The position numbers and the translations under genes are program-made. Positions 23,202 through 32,799 of a DNA stretch of 64,000 bases are shown piece by piece. This DNA comes from Flavobacteriaceae bacterium MAR_2009_75 (GTDB taxonomy: Bacteria > Bacteroidota > Bacteroidia > Flavobacteriales > Flavobacteriaceae), in assembly GCA_002813285.1 (NCBI GenBank), contig PHTZ01000001.1, positions 3,781,501-3,845,500 of the forward strand, written 5' to 3'. Under the pieces are notes generated by a model. The model was not told where the DNA came from, ran no database searches, and saw only the letters and a list, made by a program, of their open reading frames with translations. Each line of letters opens with the position of its first letter. The first letter of the stretch is position 1.

Positions 23202-25670
23202 ATGACTGTAAATGATACTATGGGAGATTCTAAATTTTCAAATTTTGACAATATGTCGTTGCACTCCATCGATGAAGATGCAGAGCTTATACCATTACTT
23301 ACCCCGGAGGACGAAGAGGAAATGAATAGCGAAGCACTTCCTGAAACGCTTCCTATTTTGCCTTTGAGAAATACAGTACTGTTTCCTGGGGTAGTAATAC
23401 CTATTACAGCCGGCAGAGATACCTCGATAAATCTTATTAAAGATGCCAATAATGGTACGAAGGTTATTGGTGTGGTTTCGCAAAAGGACGAGGCTACCGA
23501 GAATCCGAAGGTCAATGATATTAATGTTTTGGGAACGGTAGCTAGAATATTGAGGGTTCTTAAAATGCCTGACGGAAATACCACGGTAATTCTTCAAGGG
23601 AAGAAACGTTTTGAGATTGCTGAAATGCTTACCGAGAAACCATATATGACGGCTACGGTAAGAGAAGTGACCGAAGAAAGAGGTGATCAGCACGGTCAGG
23701 AGTTTTTGGCCATAATAGAATCTATTAAAGAGCTGGCACTGAAGATTATTCGCGATAATCCGAATATACCCAGCGAGGCCTCTTTTGCCATCAAGAACAT
23801 TCAGAGCAACTCTTTTTTAATCAATTTTGTTTCCTCGAATTTAAATCTTGATGTTAAGGAGAAACAAGAGTTGTTAGAGATTAATAGCTTGCGCGAACGT
23901 GCTTTGGCTACTTTAAAGTATATGAATCTTGAACTTCAAAAGTTGGAGTTGAAGAATGATATACAGTCCAAAGTAAGAAGTGATCTGGATCAACAGCAGC
24001 GTGAGTACTTTCTTCATCAACAAATGAAGACCATTCAAGAAGAACTGGGTGGTGTATCGCATGATGATGAATTAGTCGAGATGCGTAAAAGATCTAAAAA
24101 GAAAAAATGGAGTGAAAAAGTTGGCGAACATTTTGAAAAAGAGTTGGCCAAAATGCAGCGTATGAATCCGCAAGTGGCGGAATATTCTATCCAAAGAAAT
24201 TATTTGGATTTATTCTTAGACCTTCCATGGAATGAATTTTCAAAGGATAAATTTGACCTGAAACGTGCGCAACGAATTTTAGACCGAGACCATTATGGTC
24301 TTGAAGACGTCAAGAAAAGAATAATTGAATATCTAGCGGTGTTGAAACTCCGTAATGATATGAAGTCACCTATATTGTGCTTATACGGACCTCCAGGTGT
24401 CGGAAAAACATCGTTGGGTAAGTCGGTCGCCGAGGCTTTAGGTAGAGAATATGTACGCATGTCTTTAGGTGGTTTGCGTGATGAGGCTGAAATACGCGGG
24501 CATCGTAAGACATATATCGGGGCAATGCCTGGTAGGGTTGTTCAAAGTCTTAAAAAGGCAGGTACTTCGAATCCGGTTTTTATTCTAGATGAAATCGATA
24601 AGTTGGCAAGTAGTCACCAAGGTGACCCTTCTTCTGCGATGCTTGAAGTATTGGATCCAGAACAAAATGGTGAATTCTATGATAATTTCTTAGAGATGGG
24701 CTATGATCTTTCTAAGGTCATGTTTATAGCTACGGCAAATAATCTTTCAACTATTCAGCCTGCCTTACGTGATCGAATGGAAATCATTAACGTAACAGGT
24801 TATACTATAGAAGAGAAGGTCGAAATCGGAAAGCGACATCTTCTGCCAAAACAATTGAAGGAACATGGGTTGACATCAAATCACTTGAAAATCGGGAAAC
24901 CTCAATTGGAAAAGATTGTTGAGGGTTATACCCGCGAATCGGGTGTGCGTTCGCTAGAAAAGCAAATCGCAAAAATGGTTCGGTATGCGGCGACCAATAT
25001 TGCCACTGAAGAAGAGTATGATATTAAGGTTTCGAATGCCATTATCGAAGATGTTCTCGGGCCGGCGCGTTTAGAACGCGATAAATATGAAAATAATGAT
25101 GTTGCTGGAGTGGTTACTGGGCTTGCTTGGACGAGTGTTGGGGGCGATATTCTCTTCATTGAATCGATTTTATCCAAGGGTAAAGGCGCAATGAACATTA
25201 CCGGAAACTTAGGCAAGGTGATGAAAGAGTCTGCTACCATTGCTCTGGAATATATTAAATCTAATTCCGATAGATTCGGTCTTGATTCTGGCATATTTGA
25301 AAAATACAATGTACATATTCATGTACCGGAAGGTGCCACCCCTAAAGATGGGCCTAGTGCGGGGATTACCATGCTTACATCGCTGGTATCACTATTTACC
25401 CAGAAAAAGGTCAAAAAGAGTTTGGCTATGACCGGTGAGATTACGCTTCGTGGTAAAGTACTTCCGGTAGGGGGTATAAAAGAAAAAATCTTAGCTGCAA
25501 AACGAGCGAGAATAAAAGAAATTATTCTCTGTAAAGACAATGAAAAAGACATCTTAGAAATTAAAAAGGAGTACCTTAAGGGTTTAAATTTTCATTACGT
25601 AACCGATATGCACGAGGTAATCGATATCGCCATTACTGGTCAAAAAGTGAAGAACGCCAAAAAGTTATAA
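23202..25670 (+). CDS. lon: ATP-dependent protease La
   Basis: Cytoplasmic AAA+ serine protease degrading misfolded and regulatory proteins. 822 residues: N-terminal LAN domain ([19 protein letters not shown] near residue 50), coiled coil, AAA+ module with Walker [10 protein letters not shown] (Lys402) and Walker [11 protein letters not shown], and protease domain with Ser719 in DGPSAG and Lys762 in GGIKEK, 43 residues apart as in E. coli Lon. The N-terminal 45 acidic residues are longer than in E. coli, as in many Bacteroidota. Met codons at 23220 and 23253 are alternative starts. cmk overlaps by one base. Confidence 0.97.
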   Translation: MTVNDTMGDSKFSNFDNMSLHSIDEDAELIPLLTPEDEEEMNSEALPETLPILPLRNTVLFPGVVIPITAGRDTSINLIKDANNGTKVIGVVSQKDEATENPKVNDINVLGTVARILRVLKMPDGNTTVILQGKKRFEIAEMLTEKPYMTATVREVTEERGDQHGQEFLAIIESIKELALKIIRDNPNIPSEASFAIKNIQSNSFLINFVSSNLNLDVKEKQELLEINSLRERALATLKYMNLELQKLELKNDIQSKVRSDLDQQQREYFLHQQMKTIQEELGGVSHDDELVEMRKRSKKKKWSEKVGEHFEKELAKMQRMNPQVAEYSIQRNYLDLFLDLPWNEFSKDKFDLKRAQRILDRDHYGLEDVKKRIIEYLAVLKLRNDMKSPILCLYGPPGVGKTSLGKSVAEALGREYVRMSLGGLRDEAEIRGHRKTYIGAMPGRVVQSLKKAGTSNPVFILDEIDKLASSHQGDPSSAMLEVLDPEQNGEFYDNFLEMGYDLSKVMFIATANNLSTIQPALRDRMEIINVTGYTIEEKVEIGKRHLLPKQLKEHGLTSNHLKIGKPQLEKIVEGYTRESGVRSLEKQIAKMVRYAATNIATEEEYDIKVSNAIIEDVLGPARLERDKYENNDVAGVVTGLAWTSVGGDILFIESILSKGKGAMNITGNLGKVMKESATIALEYIKSNSDRFGLDSGIFEKYNVHIHVPEGATPKDGPSAGITMLTSLVSLFTQKKVKKSLAMTGEITLRGKVLPVGGIKEKILAAKRARIKEIILCKDNEKDILEIKKEYLKGLNFHYVTDMHEVIDIAITGQKVKNAKKL

Positions 25671-26365
25671 TGCAAAAAATTGCCATTGCCATAGATGGTT
25701 ATTCATCTACCGGAAAAAGTACCTTGGCCAAACAGTTGGCTAAGGCTTTGACCTATAAATATATCGATACTGGGGCAATGTACAGGGCAATTACCCTTTT
25801 TGCAATGCGTAATGGTTTTATTGGTAATGGGCGAGAAAGACTAGAGGCACTCGTAAAATTGTTACCGAAAATCGATCTTAATTTTATGCCTAACGAAGAG
25901 CTTGGCTTTTCTGAAATGTACCTGAACGGTGAAAATGTCGAAAAAGATATTAGAACACTGGAGGTTTCTAAATTTGTGAGCCGAATTGCTGAAATAGGTC
26001 AAGTCAGGCATATGCTTGTTGAAATGCAAAAGGAAATGGGCAAGGAGAAAGGTATTGTAATGGATGGGCGTGATATAGGTACCGTTGTTTTTCCCGATGC
26101 TGAGTTAAAGATTTTTATGACTGCCTCACCACAAGCAAGGGCCACACGCAGATATAAAGAACTTTTGGATAGGGGCGAGCAAGTGTCTTATCAAGAAGTG
26201 TTGGAAAATGTGCAAAAGAGAGATTATATAGATTCGCATAGGCAGTTTTCACCTTTGAGAAAAGCGGAAGACGCCATTGAATTTGACAATAGTGATATGG
26301 GCTTGGTCGAGCAATTTGACCGTTTGCACAGTATCGCTCTTAGATATCTAGAAAAAGTAACCTAA
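25670..26365 (+). CDS. cmk: Cytidylate kinase
   Basis: Phosphorylates CMP and dCMP to diphosphates using ATP. 231 residues with P-loop IAIDGYSSTGKSTLAKQLAKAL at the N-terminus, YIDTGAMYRAIT (CMP-binding), and GRDIGTVVFPDAELKIFMTAS and RDYIDSHRQFSPLRKA in the nucleotide-binding and lid regions. Its ATG shares the final A of the lon stop (TAATG), so translation is coupled to lon. In many bacteria cmk lies before rpsA; here rpsA is 2.6 kb downstream on the same strand with two genes in between. Confidence 0.96.
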   Translation: MQKIAIAIDGYSSTGKSTLAKQLAKALTYKYIDTGAMYRAITLFAMRNGFIGNGRERLEALVKLLPKIDLNFMPNEELGFSEMYLNGENVEKDIRTLEVSKFVSRIAEIGQVRHMLVEMQKEMGKEKGIVMDGRDIGTVVFPDAELKIFMTASPQARATRRYKELLDRGEQVSYQEVLENVQKRDYIDSHRQFSPLRKAEDAIEFDNSDMGLVEQFDRLHSIALRYLEKVT

Positions 26366-26393
26366 AAAAGCCTTCTTTCGAAGGCCTTTTTTG
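26364..26393. terminator. Bidirectional terminator between cmk and the BON/LysM gene
   Basis: AAAAAAGCCTTC, loop TTTC, GAAGGCCTTTTTT, with a single bulged base. A and T runs on the two sides suit both converging genes. Confidence 0.8.
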
Positions 26394-26415
26394 ATTCATG
26401 ATTTTTGAATAGGAA

Positions 26416-26796
26416 TTAAATATTCGGAATTACCAGTTCTTGATCCGGGTGAATTACATCAGGGTTTTTCAAAATACCTGTGTTTGCCGAAAAAATTTCT
26501 TTATACTTCATCGGGTCACCATAGTATTGCTTGGCAATCTTACTGAGAGACTCTCCGCTCTTAACAGTGTGTCTTGCGTATACCGAAGTATCGGCAACAG
26601 TAATATTGGCCTTGATATCGCTAGGGTTTTCTCCACCGATTTCCTTGATTTTATCCCATAACAGATTTTTCTCGTATTGGGTGCTCGCTTCTCCTTTTAT
26701 CTTAAGAACATTGCCTTCTTCTTGTACATCGCCATCTTTAATGCCTAATTCTTCGCCAAGGTTTAAAACGGGTTGATATTTTGCTTTAACGCTCAT
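26416..26796 (-). CDS. BON and LysM domain protein, Kbp (YgaU)-like
   Basis: 126 residues without a signal peptide. Residues 15-70 form a BON-like domain (GIKDGDVQEEGNVLKIKGEA...WDKIKEIGG). Residues 75-126 are a LysM domain (YARHTVKSGESLSKIAKQYYGDPMKYKEIFSAN...IHPDQELVIP). The order and size match E. coli Kbp, a cytoplasmic potassium-binding protein, better than peptidoglycan-binding LysM proteins. Potassium sensing is inferred from that resemblance only. Single gene, convergent with cmk. Confidence 0.8.
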   Translation of the reverse strand: MSVKAKYQPVLNLGEELGIKDGDVQEEGNVLKIKGEASTQYEKNLLWDKIKEIGGENPSDIKANITVADTSVYARHTVKSGESLSKIAKQYYGDPMKYKEIFSANTGILKNPDVIHPDQELVIPNI

Positions 26797-27013
26797 CTTT
26801 TCTCTTTTTTAATGGTTAAAATTTCTGTGTTCAAGATAATGATTTTAACTGATTTTTTATGCCTTAATTGCTTTAAGAGCATTTAGATGGTCTGATTTCA
26901 CTTTTAAAGTGTTGCAACTAAAATTTTATACTTCTTACCTAAAATTTACTATATCGTTATAGATAAATTTTTATTCTTGCTCTCAGTTCATTATTTACGA
27001 TAAAAATTTAACT

Positions 27014-28672
27014 ATGGAACAGTCCCGATTCTTACTTATTTTTATGACTTCACTACTAAGCCTGTTTTTAATAAGTTGTGAAGAGGAATCTTTGTCCTCG
27101 ATTGACGATTTACAGTCCGACATTATAGCACCTACCATCGACGTAATCGATTTTTCGACTCTTATTGAAACGGAAACTGAGTTTAAATTTACCATTAAAG
27201 ATAATTCGAATGTTTCAACTTCAATTCTATTCAACGGAGAAAGTATATTGGAGTCTGATAATAAAGAGTTAGTTGTCAAAATTGATCCTTTTGAGTATCA
27301 GATAGGTGAAGGTGTATTAGAAGTTATTTCAGTGGATTCTGAAGGAAATGAGCAAAGAAAGAACTTTAAAATAGAAATCAAGCATTTACTATTTAAAGTT
27401 CCATTCGAAAATATCAGATACCCCAACTTTTATGATAATTACATTCTATTGAACAATTCCGAAGGAAAATTATTAGAGTATAAAATAGTAGAGGGAGAAA
27501 GTGATATAAGTTTCTATAGTGATGGGTCATTTCTTGATGAAGAGTTTACGGCAACCCTGTTTTTAGTGCCAAAGCAAAGAACTTCAACTGTAATTTATAG
27601 GTTATATTCTTTTGGAAATATTACTCAGGGAACTATTCTTAAAACTCATAATGAAATCGAACAATTGGAGAATTTTAATGTTCAACAAGATTTAATAGCT
27701 AATAAAAATGTTGAGCTTAATTTTTCATCGGAAGACTATATTTATTCTGGCGCTACAGGTTATTGGCTGAATAGAGTTTCAGATAGTACCCATAGACTGG
27801 ATTATAGCGAAAAAATCGATAATACCTTTTTTTATTTTAGTACCATGCCCATTGAAGGTCGAATAAAGGATGATTATAAGTTTTTGATAATCGATGATTT
27901 GAATAAAGTAAAATATGGTGAAAATGATTTCAAAAAACCGGAATCGTTTTACAAGGTTGATTTACCTGAGAGCATTAGAAATGGTACACATGAAGGATGG
28001 TTTAGTCAAAGCATAATTGGATATAGAAATGAATCGGATTATGAAAAAGGAATAGGTCATGGTTTAACTTCGTACGGGAGTTCTAAGAATATATTTCAAG
28101 ACGATTTTTATGTTCCCGTCTTTGATGAATTTGTTATCTACGAAATGCATTTAAGTGCATCCGATAGAGAAAATTATCAAATGAGTAGAAAGCAAAGGGG
28201 ATTGGAATATAAAGATTTCCCTAATATGGATTTATTCAGCAACAATGATGCGGTCTTTACGACAGGAACATACAATCATATTCTTTTTGATTTTGGATCG
28301 TTTGGGTCAGATTTAAATAATCAGGCTTTGATGCAATGGTTCTTTTATTTTGAGCCATCCGATCAGGTTGAAGTTCCCTACTATGATTTCGAGTTGCCCG
28401 AGGTACTCAATGATTTATTGACAGGTGATAATCTTACTGCAAACCCGAGGTCTGAGAGCAATCAAACTTCAATATCAGTTAAGTTAGTTCATACAAAGGA
28501 AGAGTGGAATTATAAGAAATTGATGTTCGAGTTTTCAAATCATTACGAATCTAGAGGCGAGTGGTTCGTGCTTGAACATTATTTAGAAACTAACGGCGAA
28601 CCAGATAAATACCCCTTTGATAAAATTCAAGAATACGACCTTTATCCACGATTTCCCGATTCACGTTTTTAA
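27014..28672 (+). CDS. Orphan lipoprotein, 552 residues, unknown function
   Basis: The signal FLLIFMTSLLSLFLISC ends in a lipobox, followed by acidic residues (CEEESLSSIDD) that favour surface export of lipoproteins in Bacteroidota. Residues 35-110 look like an Ig-like/bacterial-cadherin-type domain (APTIDVIDFSTLIETETEFKF...). The rest, 110-552, is beta-rich with many Tyr, Phe and Asp and no family I recognise. Base composition is lower in G+C than its neighbours. It lies alone between lon-cmk and rpsA with no partner gene, so no functional context. Confidence 0.6.
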   Translation: MEQSRFLLIFMTSLLSLFLISCEEESLSSIDDLQSDIIAPTIDVIDFSTLIETETEFKFTIKDNSNVSTSILFNGESILESDNKELVVKIDPFEYQIGEGVLEVISVDSEGNEQRKNFKIEIKHLLFKVPFENIRYPNFYDNYILLNNSEGKLLEYKIVEGESDISFYSDGSFLDEEFTATLFLVPKQRTSTVIYRLYSFGNITQGTILKTHNEIEQLENFNVQQDLIANKNVELNFSSEDYIYSGATGYWLNRVSDSTHRLDYSEKIDNTFFYFSTMPIEGRIKDDYKFLIIDDLNKVKYGENDFKKPESFYKVDLPESIRNGTHEGWFSQSIIGYRNESDYEKGIGHGLTSYGSSKNIFQDDFYVPVFDEFVIYEMHLSASDRENYQMSRKQRGLEYKDFPNMDLFSNNDAVFTTGTYNHILFDFGSFGSDLNNQALMQWFFYFEPSDQVEVPYYDFELPEVLNDLLTGDNLTANPRSESNQTSISVKLVHTKEEWNYKKLMFEFSNHYESRGEWFVLEHYLETNGEPDKYPFDKIQEYDLYPRFPDSRF

Positions 28673-28809
28673 CTGAATTTACGGATGAAAACTCCCATAA
28701 AGTAATAATTTGTTTTTTTATTTTTACTCCTTAAAACGCTCTAAATGAATGTTTAGAACAGATTAAAGGTTTGAAAGTTACTGAAGTTGAGAAATACATT
28801 GATTATGTA

Positions 28810-28840
28810 TTGTTTAAATAGTAATAAAAGAGTATTTTTG
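28810..28840 (+). promoter_or_regulatory. Promoter of rpsA
   Basis: TTG at 28810-28812, 20 bases, then TATTTTTG at 28833-28840, matching the Bacteroidota -33/-7 pattern. Predicted leader of about 115 bases before the rpsA ATG, long enough for the autoregulation known for S1, although no specific structure is evident. Confidence 0.65.
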
Positions 28841-28960
28841 CACTCCTTTTTTACAAAGAAAATCAAGAGGGAAAGGGAAGCGAAAAGATAAACTTATAAC
28901 ATCTTCTGCGATAATTGTTTAACTCTTGTGTCGTCGTAGAATACAAATATTGATCAGCAA

Positions 28961-30799
28961 ATGGCTGAAGAAAAAAACACTGTTGAGGTAGAAGAAACTA
29001 CCGAAGCAAAACAAGAAGTGAAGCAAGAAACCCCAAAACAAGATCCAAAGGAATTTTTGGAAAATTTTGATTGGGACAAGTACGAAGAAGGCATCGAGCG
29101 TGTAGACGATTCTAAATTAGAAGAGTTTGAAAAGTTGGTTGCCGAGAACTTTGTAGATACGGCAGATGAAGAAGTCGTAGAAGGTAAAGTTGTGTATTTG
29201 ACAGACCGTGAAGCTATCATTGATATCAACGCCAAATCAGAAGGTGTAATCTCGTTGAACGAGTTTAGATACAACCCTGATTTAAAAGTTGGTGACAAGG
29301 TAGAGGTCTTGATCGACATTCGTGAAGATAAAAGTGGCCAGTTGGTACTTTCTCACAGAAAGGCGAGAACCATTATGGCTTGGGATCGTGTAAATGCGGC
29401 CCATGATAAAGAAGAAATCGTTAGTGGTTTCGTAAAATGTAGAACTAAAGGTGGTATGATCGTAGATGTCTTTGGCATCGAGGCTTTCTTGCCTGGTTCT
29501 CAAATTGATGTTAAGCCAATTCGTGATTACGATCAGTATGTTGGTAAGACTATGGAATTCAAAGTGGTTAAAATTAATCACGAATTCAAAAACGTTGTTG
29601 TTTCTCATAAAGCCTTGATCGAGGCCGATATTGAAGAGCAGAAGAAAGAAATTATCAGCCAGTTAGAAAAAGGTCAGGTATTGGAAGGTATTGTTAAAAA
29701 CATTACTTCTTACGGTGTATTTGTTGACCTTGGTGGTGTTGACGGTTTGGTACATATTACCGATCTTTCTTGGAGCCGTATCAATCATCCGAACGAGGTT
29801 GTAGAATTGGATCAGAAAATCAACGTGGTTATCCTTGACTTTGATGAGAACAAATCTCGTATCCAATTGGGTATGAAACAGCTAGAGAAGCACCCATGGG
29901 ATGCCTTGAGCGATGAAATCAAAATCGGAGACAAAGTAAAAGGTAAAGTTGTTGTAATCGCTGATTACGGTGCATTTATCGAAGTTGTCGAAGGTGTTGA
30001 AGGTCTTATTCACGTTTCTGAAATGTCATGGTCTACGCACTTGCGTTCGGCTCAAGATTTCGTAAATGTTGGTGACGAGGTTGAAGCTGTAGTATTAACG
30101 TTGGATCGTGAAGACAGAAAGATGTCTTTAGGTATCAAGCAATTGACTCCAGACCCATGGACGGATATTACTACTAAATACCCTGTCGGTTCTAAGCATT
30201 CGGGTATTGTTAGAAACTTTACCAACTTCGGTGTCTTTGTTGAGATGGAAGAAGGTATCGATGGTCTTATCTATATCTCTGATCTTTCTTGGACCAAGAA
30301 AATCAAGCACCCATCTGAGTTTGTTTCTGTAGGAGATAAAATGGAAGTTGAAGTTCTTGAATTAGACGTCGAAGGTCGTAAGTTGAGCTTGGGTCATAAG
30401 CAGACTACTGAGAATCCTTGGGATAAATATGAGAAAGAGTTCGCTGAAGGTACTGTTCACAAAGCAGCTATCACAGATGTTGTAGACAAAGGTGCTACAA
30501 TCGAATTCAATGAAGATATCACTGCTTTCGTTCCACAACGTCATATGGAGAAAGAAGATGGTAACAAGTTGTCTAAAGGTGAAGAAGCAGAATTCAGAAT
30601 TATTGAATTCAATAAAGACTTCAAGCGTGTAGTAGCTAGTCATACTGCCATTTTCCGTGAAGAAGAGCAACGTAATGTTAAAGCCGCGCAGAAGAAAGCT
30701 GCCGCTGCTGCCGATGAGGCCAAGCCTACTTTAGGTGATGCTAACGAGGCGCTTCAAGCATTAAAAGATAAGATGGAAGCTGGTTCTAAAAAGAAATAA
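28961..30799 (+). CDS. rpsA: 30S ribosomal protein S1
   Basis: 612 residues. After an acidic N-terminal extension of about 60 residues (rich in Glu, Val, Thr) there are six S1/OB-fold repeats. The best are near 235-305 (GQVLEGIVKNITSYGVFVDLG), 320-390 (VKGKVVVIADYGAFIEV) and 405-480 (SGIVRNFTNFGVFVEM), and a Lys/Ala-rich tail ends the protein. S1 helps mRNAs dock to the 30S subunit. In Bacteroidota, where Shine-Dalgarno sites are scarce, its role in A-rich leaders is likely prominent. Codon choice looks that of a highly expressed gene. Confidence 0.96.
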   Translation: MAEEKNTVEVEETTEAKQEVKQETPKQDPKEFLENFDWDKYEEGIERVDDSKLEEFEKLVAENFVDTADEEVVEGKVVYLTDREAIIDINAKSEGVISLNEFRYNPDLKVGDKVEVLIDIREDKSGQLVLSHRKARTIMAWDRVNAAHDKEEIVSGFVKCRTKGGMIVDVFGIEAFLPGSQIDVKPIRDYDQYVGKTMEFKVVKINHEFKNVVVSHKALIEADIEEQKKEIISQLEKGQVLEGIVKNITSYGVFVDLGGVDGLVHITDLSWSRINHPNEVVELDQKINVVILDFDENKSRIQLGMKQLEKHPWDALSDEIKIGDKVKGKVVVIADYGAFIEVVEGVEGLIHVSEMSWSTHLRSAQDFVNVGDEVEAVVLTLDREDRKMSLGIKQLTPDPWTDITTKYPVGSKHSGIVRNFTNFGVFVEMEEGIDGLIYISDLSWTKKIKHPSEFVSVGDKMEVEVLELDVEGRKLSLGHKQTTENPWDKYEKEFAEGTVHKAAITDVVDKGATIEFNEDITAFVPQRHMEKEDGNKLSKGEEAEFRIIEFNKDFKRVVASHTAIFREEEQRNVKAAQKKAAAAADEAKPTLGDANEALQALKDKMEAGSKKK

Positions 30800-30823
30800 G
30801 CTTTCTTTCTTAAAATAGTAAAG

Positions 30824-30853
30824 GCCCCAACGGTTTTCCGTTGGGGCTTTTTT
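30824..30853 (+). terminator. Rho-independent terminator of rpsA
   Basis: GCCCCAACGG, loop TTTT, CCGTTGGGGC, then seven or more T. A 10-bp perfect stem starting 24 bases past the stop. Confidence 0.92.
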
Positions 30854-30937
30854 ATGTTCTTTATCCACTCCCATAAAGTTTTTTAATTTTCGTATTTATA
30901 GGTAGTTAAGAATGGTTATGCAGGCCTTTGTACAAAC

Positions 30938-30970
30938 TTTGTAAGTTTCGAGTAGAATTCATTATTTTTG
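30938..30970 (+). promoter_or_regulatory. Promoter of the pyrR-pyrB operon
   Basis: TTTG at 30938-30941 and TATTTTTG at 30963-30970, spacer 21. Transcription would start near 30976, leaving a leader of only about 18 bases before the ATG at 30994. Confidence 0.6.
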
Positions 30971-30993
30971 TTCAGCTAAATCAAAAGGGCAGT

Positions 30994-31533
30994 ATGAGTC
31001 AAAGAGTACTTCTTTCCGAAAAGGAAATCAATATCATACTACACCGCTTGGCTTGTCAACTTTTAGAAAATCACCTAGACTTTAATGATACAGTACTTAT
31101 TGGCATTCAGCCAAGAGGCACATTTGTGGCCAAAAGACTGACTCAAATTCTTAAAGAAGAGTACGGTGTCAAACATATTGACACGGGTTTTCTTGATATT
31201 ACTTTTTATCGAGATGATTTTAGAAGGGGAGATAAGACCTTAGAGGCAACAAAGACTAAAATTGATTTTTTGGTTGAGGATAGAAAGGTGGTTCTAATTG
31301 ATGATGTACTCTATACCGGTCGTAGTATTCGAGCGGCTTTAACGGCCATTCAATCTTTCGGTAGACCTTCCGAGATTGAATTGTTAACTCTAATAGACCG
31401 TCGATTTAGTAGACATTTGCCCATACAGCCCAATTATAGAGGGCGACAGGTAGATGCAATTAATGAAGAGAAAGTAAAAGTCCATTGGAAAGAGAATGAT
31501 GGCGAAGATGTAATTTATCTAATAAGTAAATAA
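30994..31533 (+). CDS. pyrR: PyrR-type uracil phosphoribosyltransferase / pyrimidine regulator
   Basis: 179 residues from the ATG at 30994, preceded by AAAAGGG; the frame upstream to 30928 would lie across the promoter. The phosphoribosyltransferase PRPP loop is VVLIDDVLYTGRSIRAAL, and GIQPRGTFVAKRL and DITFYRDDF match PyrR, with the length right for that family. In Bacilli PyrR binds RNA to attenuate pyr operons. Here it overlaps pyrB by one base (TAATG), so it is linked to UMP synthesis, but see the finding on the short leader. Confidence 0.93.
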   Translation: MSQRVLLSEKEINIILHRLACQLLENHLDFNDTVLIGIQPRGTFVAKRLTQILKEEYGVKHIDTGFLDITFYRDDFRRGDKTLEATKTKIDFLVEDRKVVLIDDVLYTGRSIRAALTAIQSFGRPSEIELLTLIDRRFSRHLPIQPNYRGRQVDAINEEKVKVHWKENDGEDVIYLISK

Positions 31534-32459
31534 TGAGCGAATTAAGTGTAAAGCACTTACTGGGAATAAAATATCTAAACGAAAAGGATATACAGCTCAT
31601 TTTTGAGACCGCAGACCATTTTAAAGAAGTTATTAATAGATCGATTAAAAAGGTTCCTTCACTGCGCGATATCACTATTGCAAACATATTTTTTGAAAAT
31701 AGCACTCGCACCAAGTTGTCTTTTGAACTTGCGGAAAAAAGGCTTTCTGCAGATGTTATTAATTTTTCGGCCGGGCAATCATCCGTAAAGAAAGGGGAAA
31801 CACTTATTGATACCGTCAACAATATTCTTTCGATGAAAGTTGATATGGTTGTTATGCGGCATCCCAATCCTGGGGCCGGCATTTTCTTGTCTAGGCATGT
31901 AAAGGCTTCGATAGTCAATGCTGGTGACGGAGCACATGAACACCCAACTCAGGCCTTATTGGATTCCTATTCCATACGTGAGAAATTAGGAGATGTATCG
32001 GGCAAGAATGTAGTAATCGTAGGTGATATACTGCATTCAAGGGTGGCGCTATCGAATATATTCGCTTTAAAACTTCAAGGGGCCAACGTAAAAGTATGTG
32101 GCCCTAAAACACTGTTGCCAAAACACATTCAATCTTTAGGTGTCGGTGTTGAGACTGACTTACGTAAGGCTTTAAACTGGTGTGATGTTGCCAATATGTT
32201 ACGAATTCAGAATGAAAGACTCGATATTAGTTATTTTCCGACCACAAGGGAGTATACACAACAGTTCGGAGTAAATAAAAAGCTGTTAGATAGCCTTGAT
32301 AAGGAAATAGTAATTATGCATCCCGGACCAATTAATAGGGGTGTCGAAATAACGACGGACGTGGCTGACTCTAAACAGTCGATAATTCTCAATCAGGTAG
32401 AGAACGGTGTTGCGGTAAGAATGGCCGTAATTTATCTTTTAGCTTCAAAAATTAAATAG
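31533..32459 (+). CDS. pyrB: Aspartate carbamoyltransferase catalytic subunit
   Basis: First committed step of pyrimidine synthesis, carbamoyl phosphate plus aspartate. 308 residues. The carbamoyl-phosphate loop reads FENSTRTKLSFELAEKRL and the second phosphate site AGQSSVKKGET; the HPTQALLDSYSI and MHPGPINRGVEI motifs are in place. No regulatory pyrI gene follows, as in the PyrR-containing class of organisms. Coupled to pyrR at its start; the next gene begins 7 bases after its stop. Confidence 0.97.
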   Translation: MSELSVKHLLGIKYLNEKDIQLIFETADHFKEVINRSIKKVPSLRDITIANIFFENSTRTKLSFELAEKRLSADVINFSAGQSSVKKGETLIDTVNNILSMKVDMVVMRHPNPGAGIFLSRHVKASIVNAGDGAHEHPTQALLDSYSIREKLGDVSGKNVVIVGDILHSRVALSNIFALKLQGANVKVCGPKTLLPKHIQSLGVGVETDLRKALNWCDVANMLRIQNERLDISYFPTTREYTQQFGVNKKLLDSLDKEIVIMHPGPINRGVEITTDVADSKQSIILNQVENGVAVRMAVIYLLASKIK

Positions 32460-32466
32460 ACACTTT

Positions 32467-32799
32467 ATGATTTTCGATTCAGACGGTAATACAACTATCG
32501 TTTTTCAAGAGAAGACCACCTTATCTACTTTCTTGAAAAACTTAAACGAAGCTTATTCTAAATTAAAGAACGAGCACATTATTGTTAATCTATTTTCTTT
32601 TGAGAAATTAAAGGCTGGTGATGTACTTGAGTTTTTGCAATTGAGTGACGACCATCGAAAGCTGAAGAAATCTTTTGTTCTAGTAACCGATAAGGTTTCT
32701 TACGACGATGTTCCCGATAGTATTTGTGTGGTACCAACTATTCAAGAGGCTCGCGACATAATCGAAATGGAAGAAATTGAACGAGATTTAGAGTTATGA
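32467..32799 (+). CDS. Small STAS-like protein upstream of RNase Z
   Basis: 110 residues alternating beta strand and helix (TIVFQEKTTLSTFLKNLNEA, HIIVNLFSF, GDVLEFLQLSDDHRKLKKSFVLVT, DDVPDSICVVPTIQEARDIIEMEEIERDLEL), compatible with a STAS or anti-anti-sigma-like fold. In Flavobacteriia I recall this gene beside rnz, often loosely labelled ribonuclease Z, but it has no metallo-lactamase motif. Its stop overlaps the next start by four bases (ATGA). Function unknown. Confidence 0.65.
   Translation: MIFDSDGNTTIVFQEKTTLSTFLKNLNEAYSKLKNEHIIVNLFSFEKLKAGDVLEFLQLSDDHRKLKKSFVLVTDKVSYDDVPDSICVVPTIQEARDIIEMEEIERDLEL

Noticed and set aside
30928-30993. Longer N-terminus for PyrR
   Set aside because: The segment covers the predicted promoter and is not like any PyrR N-terminus.
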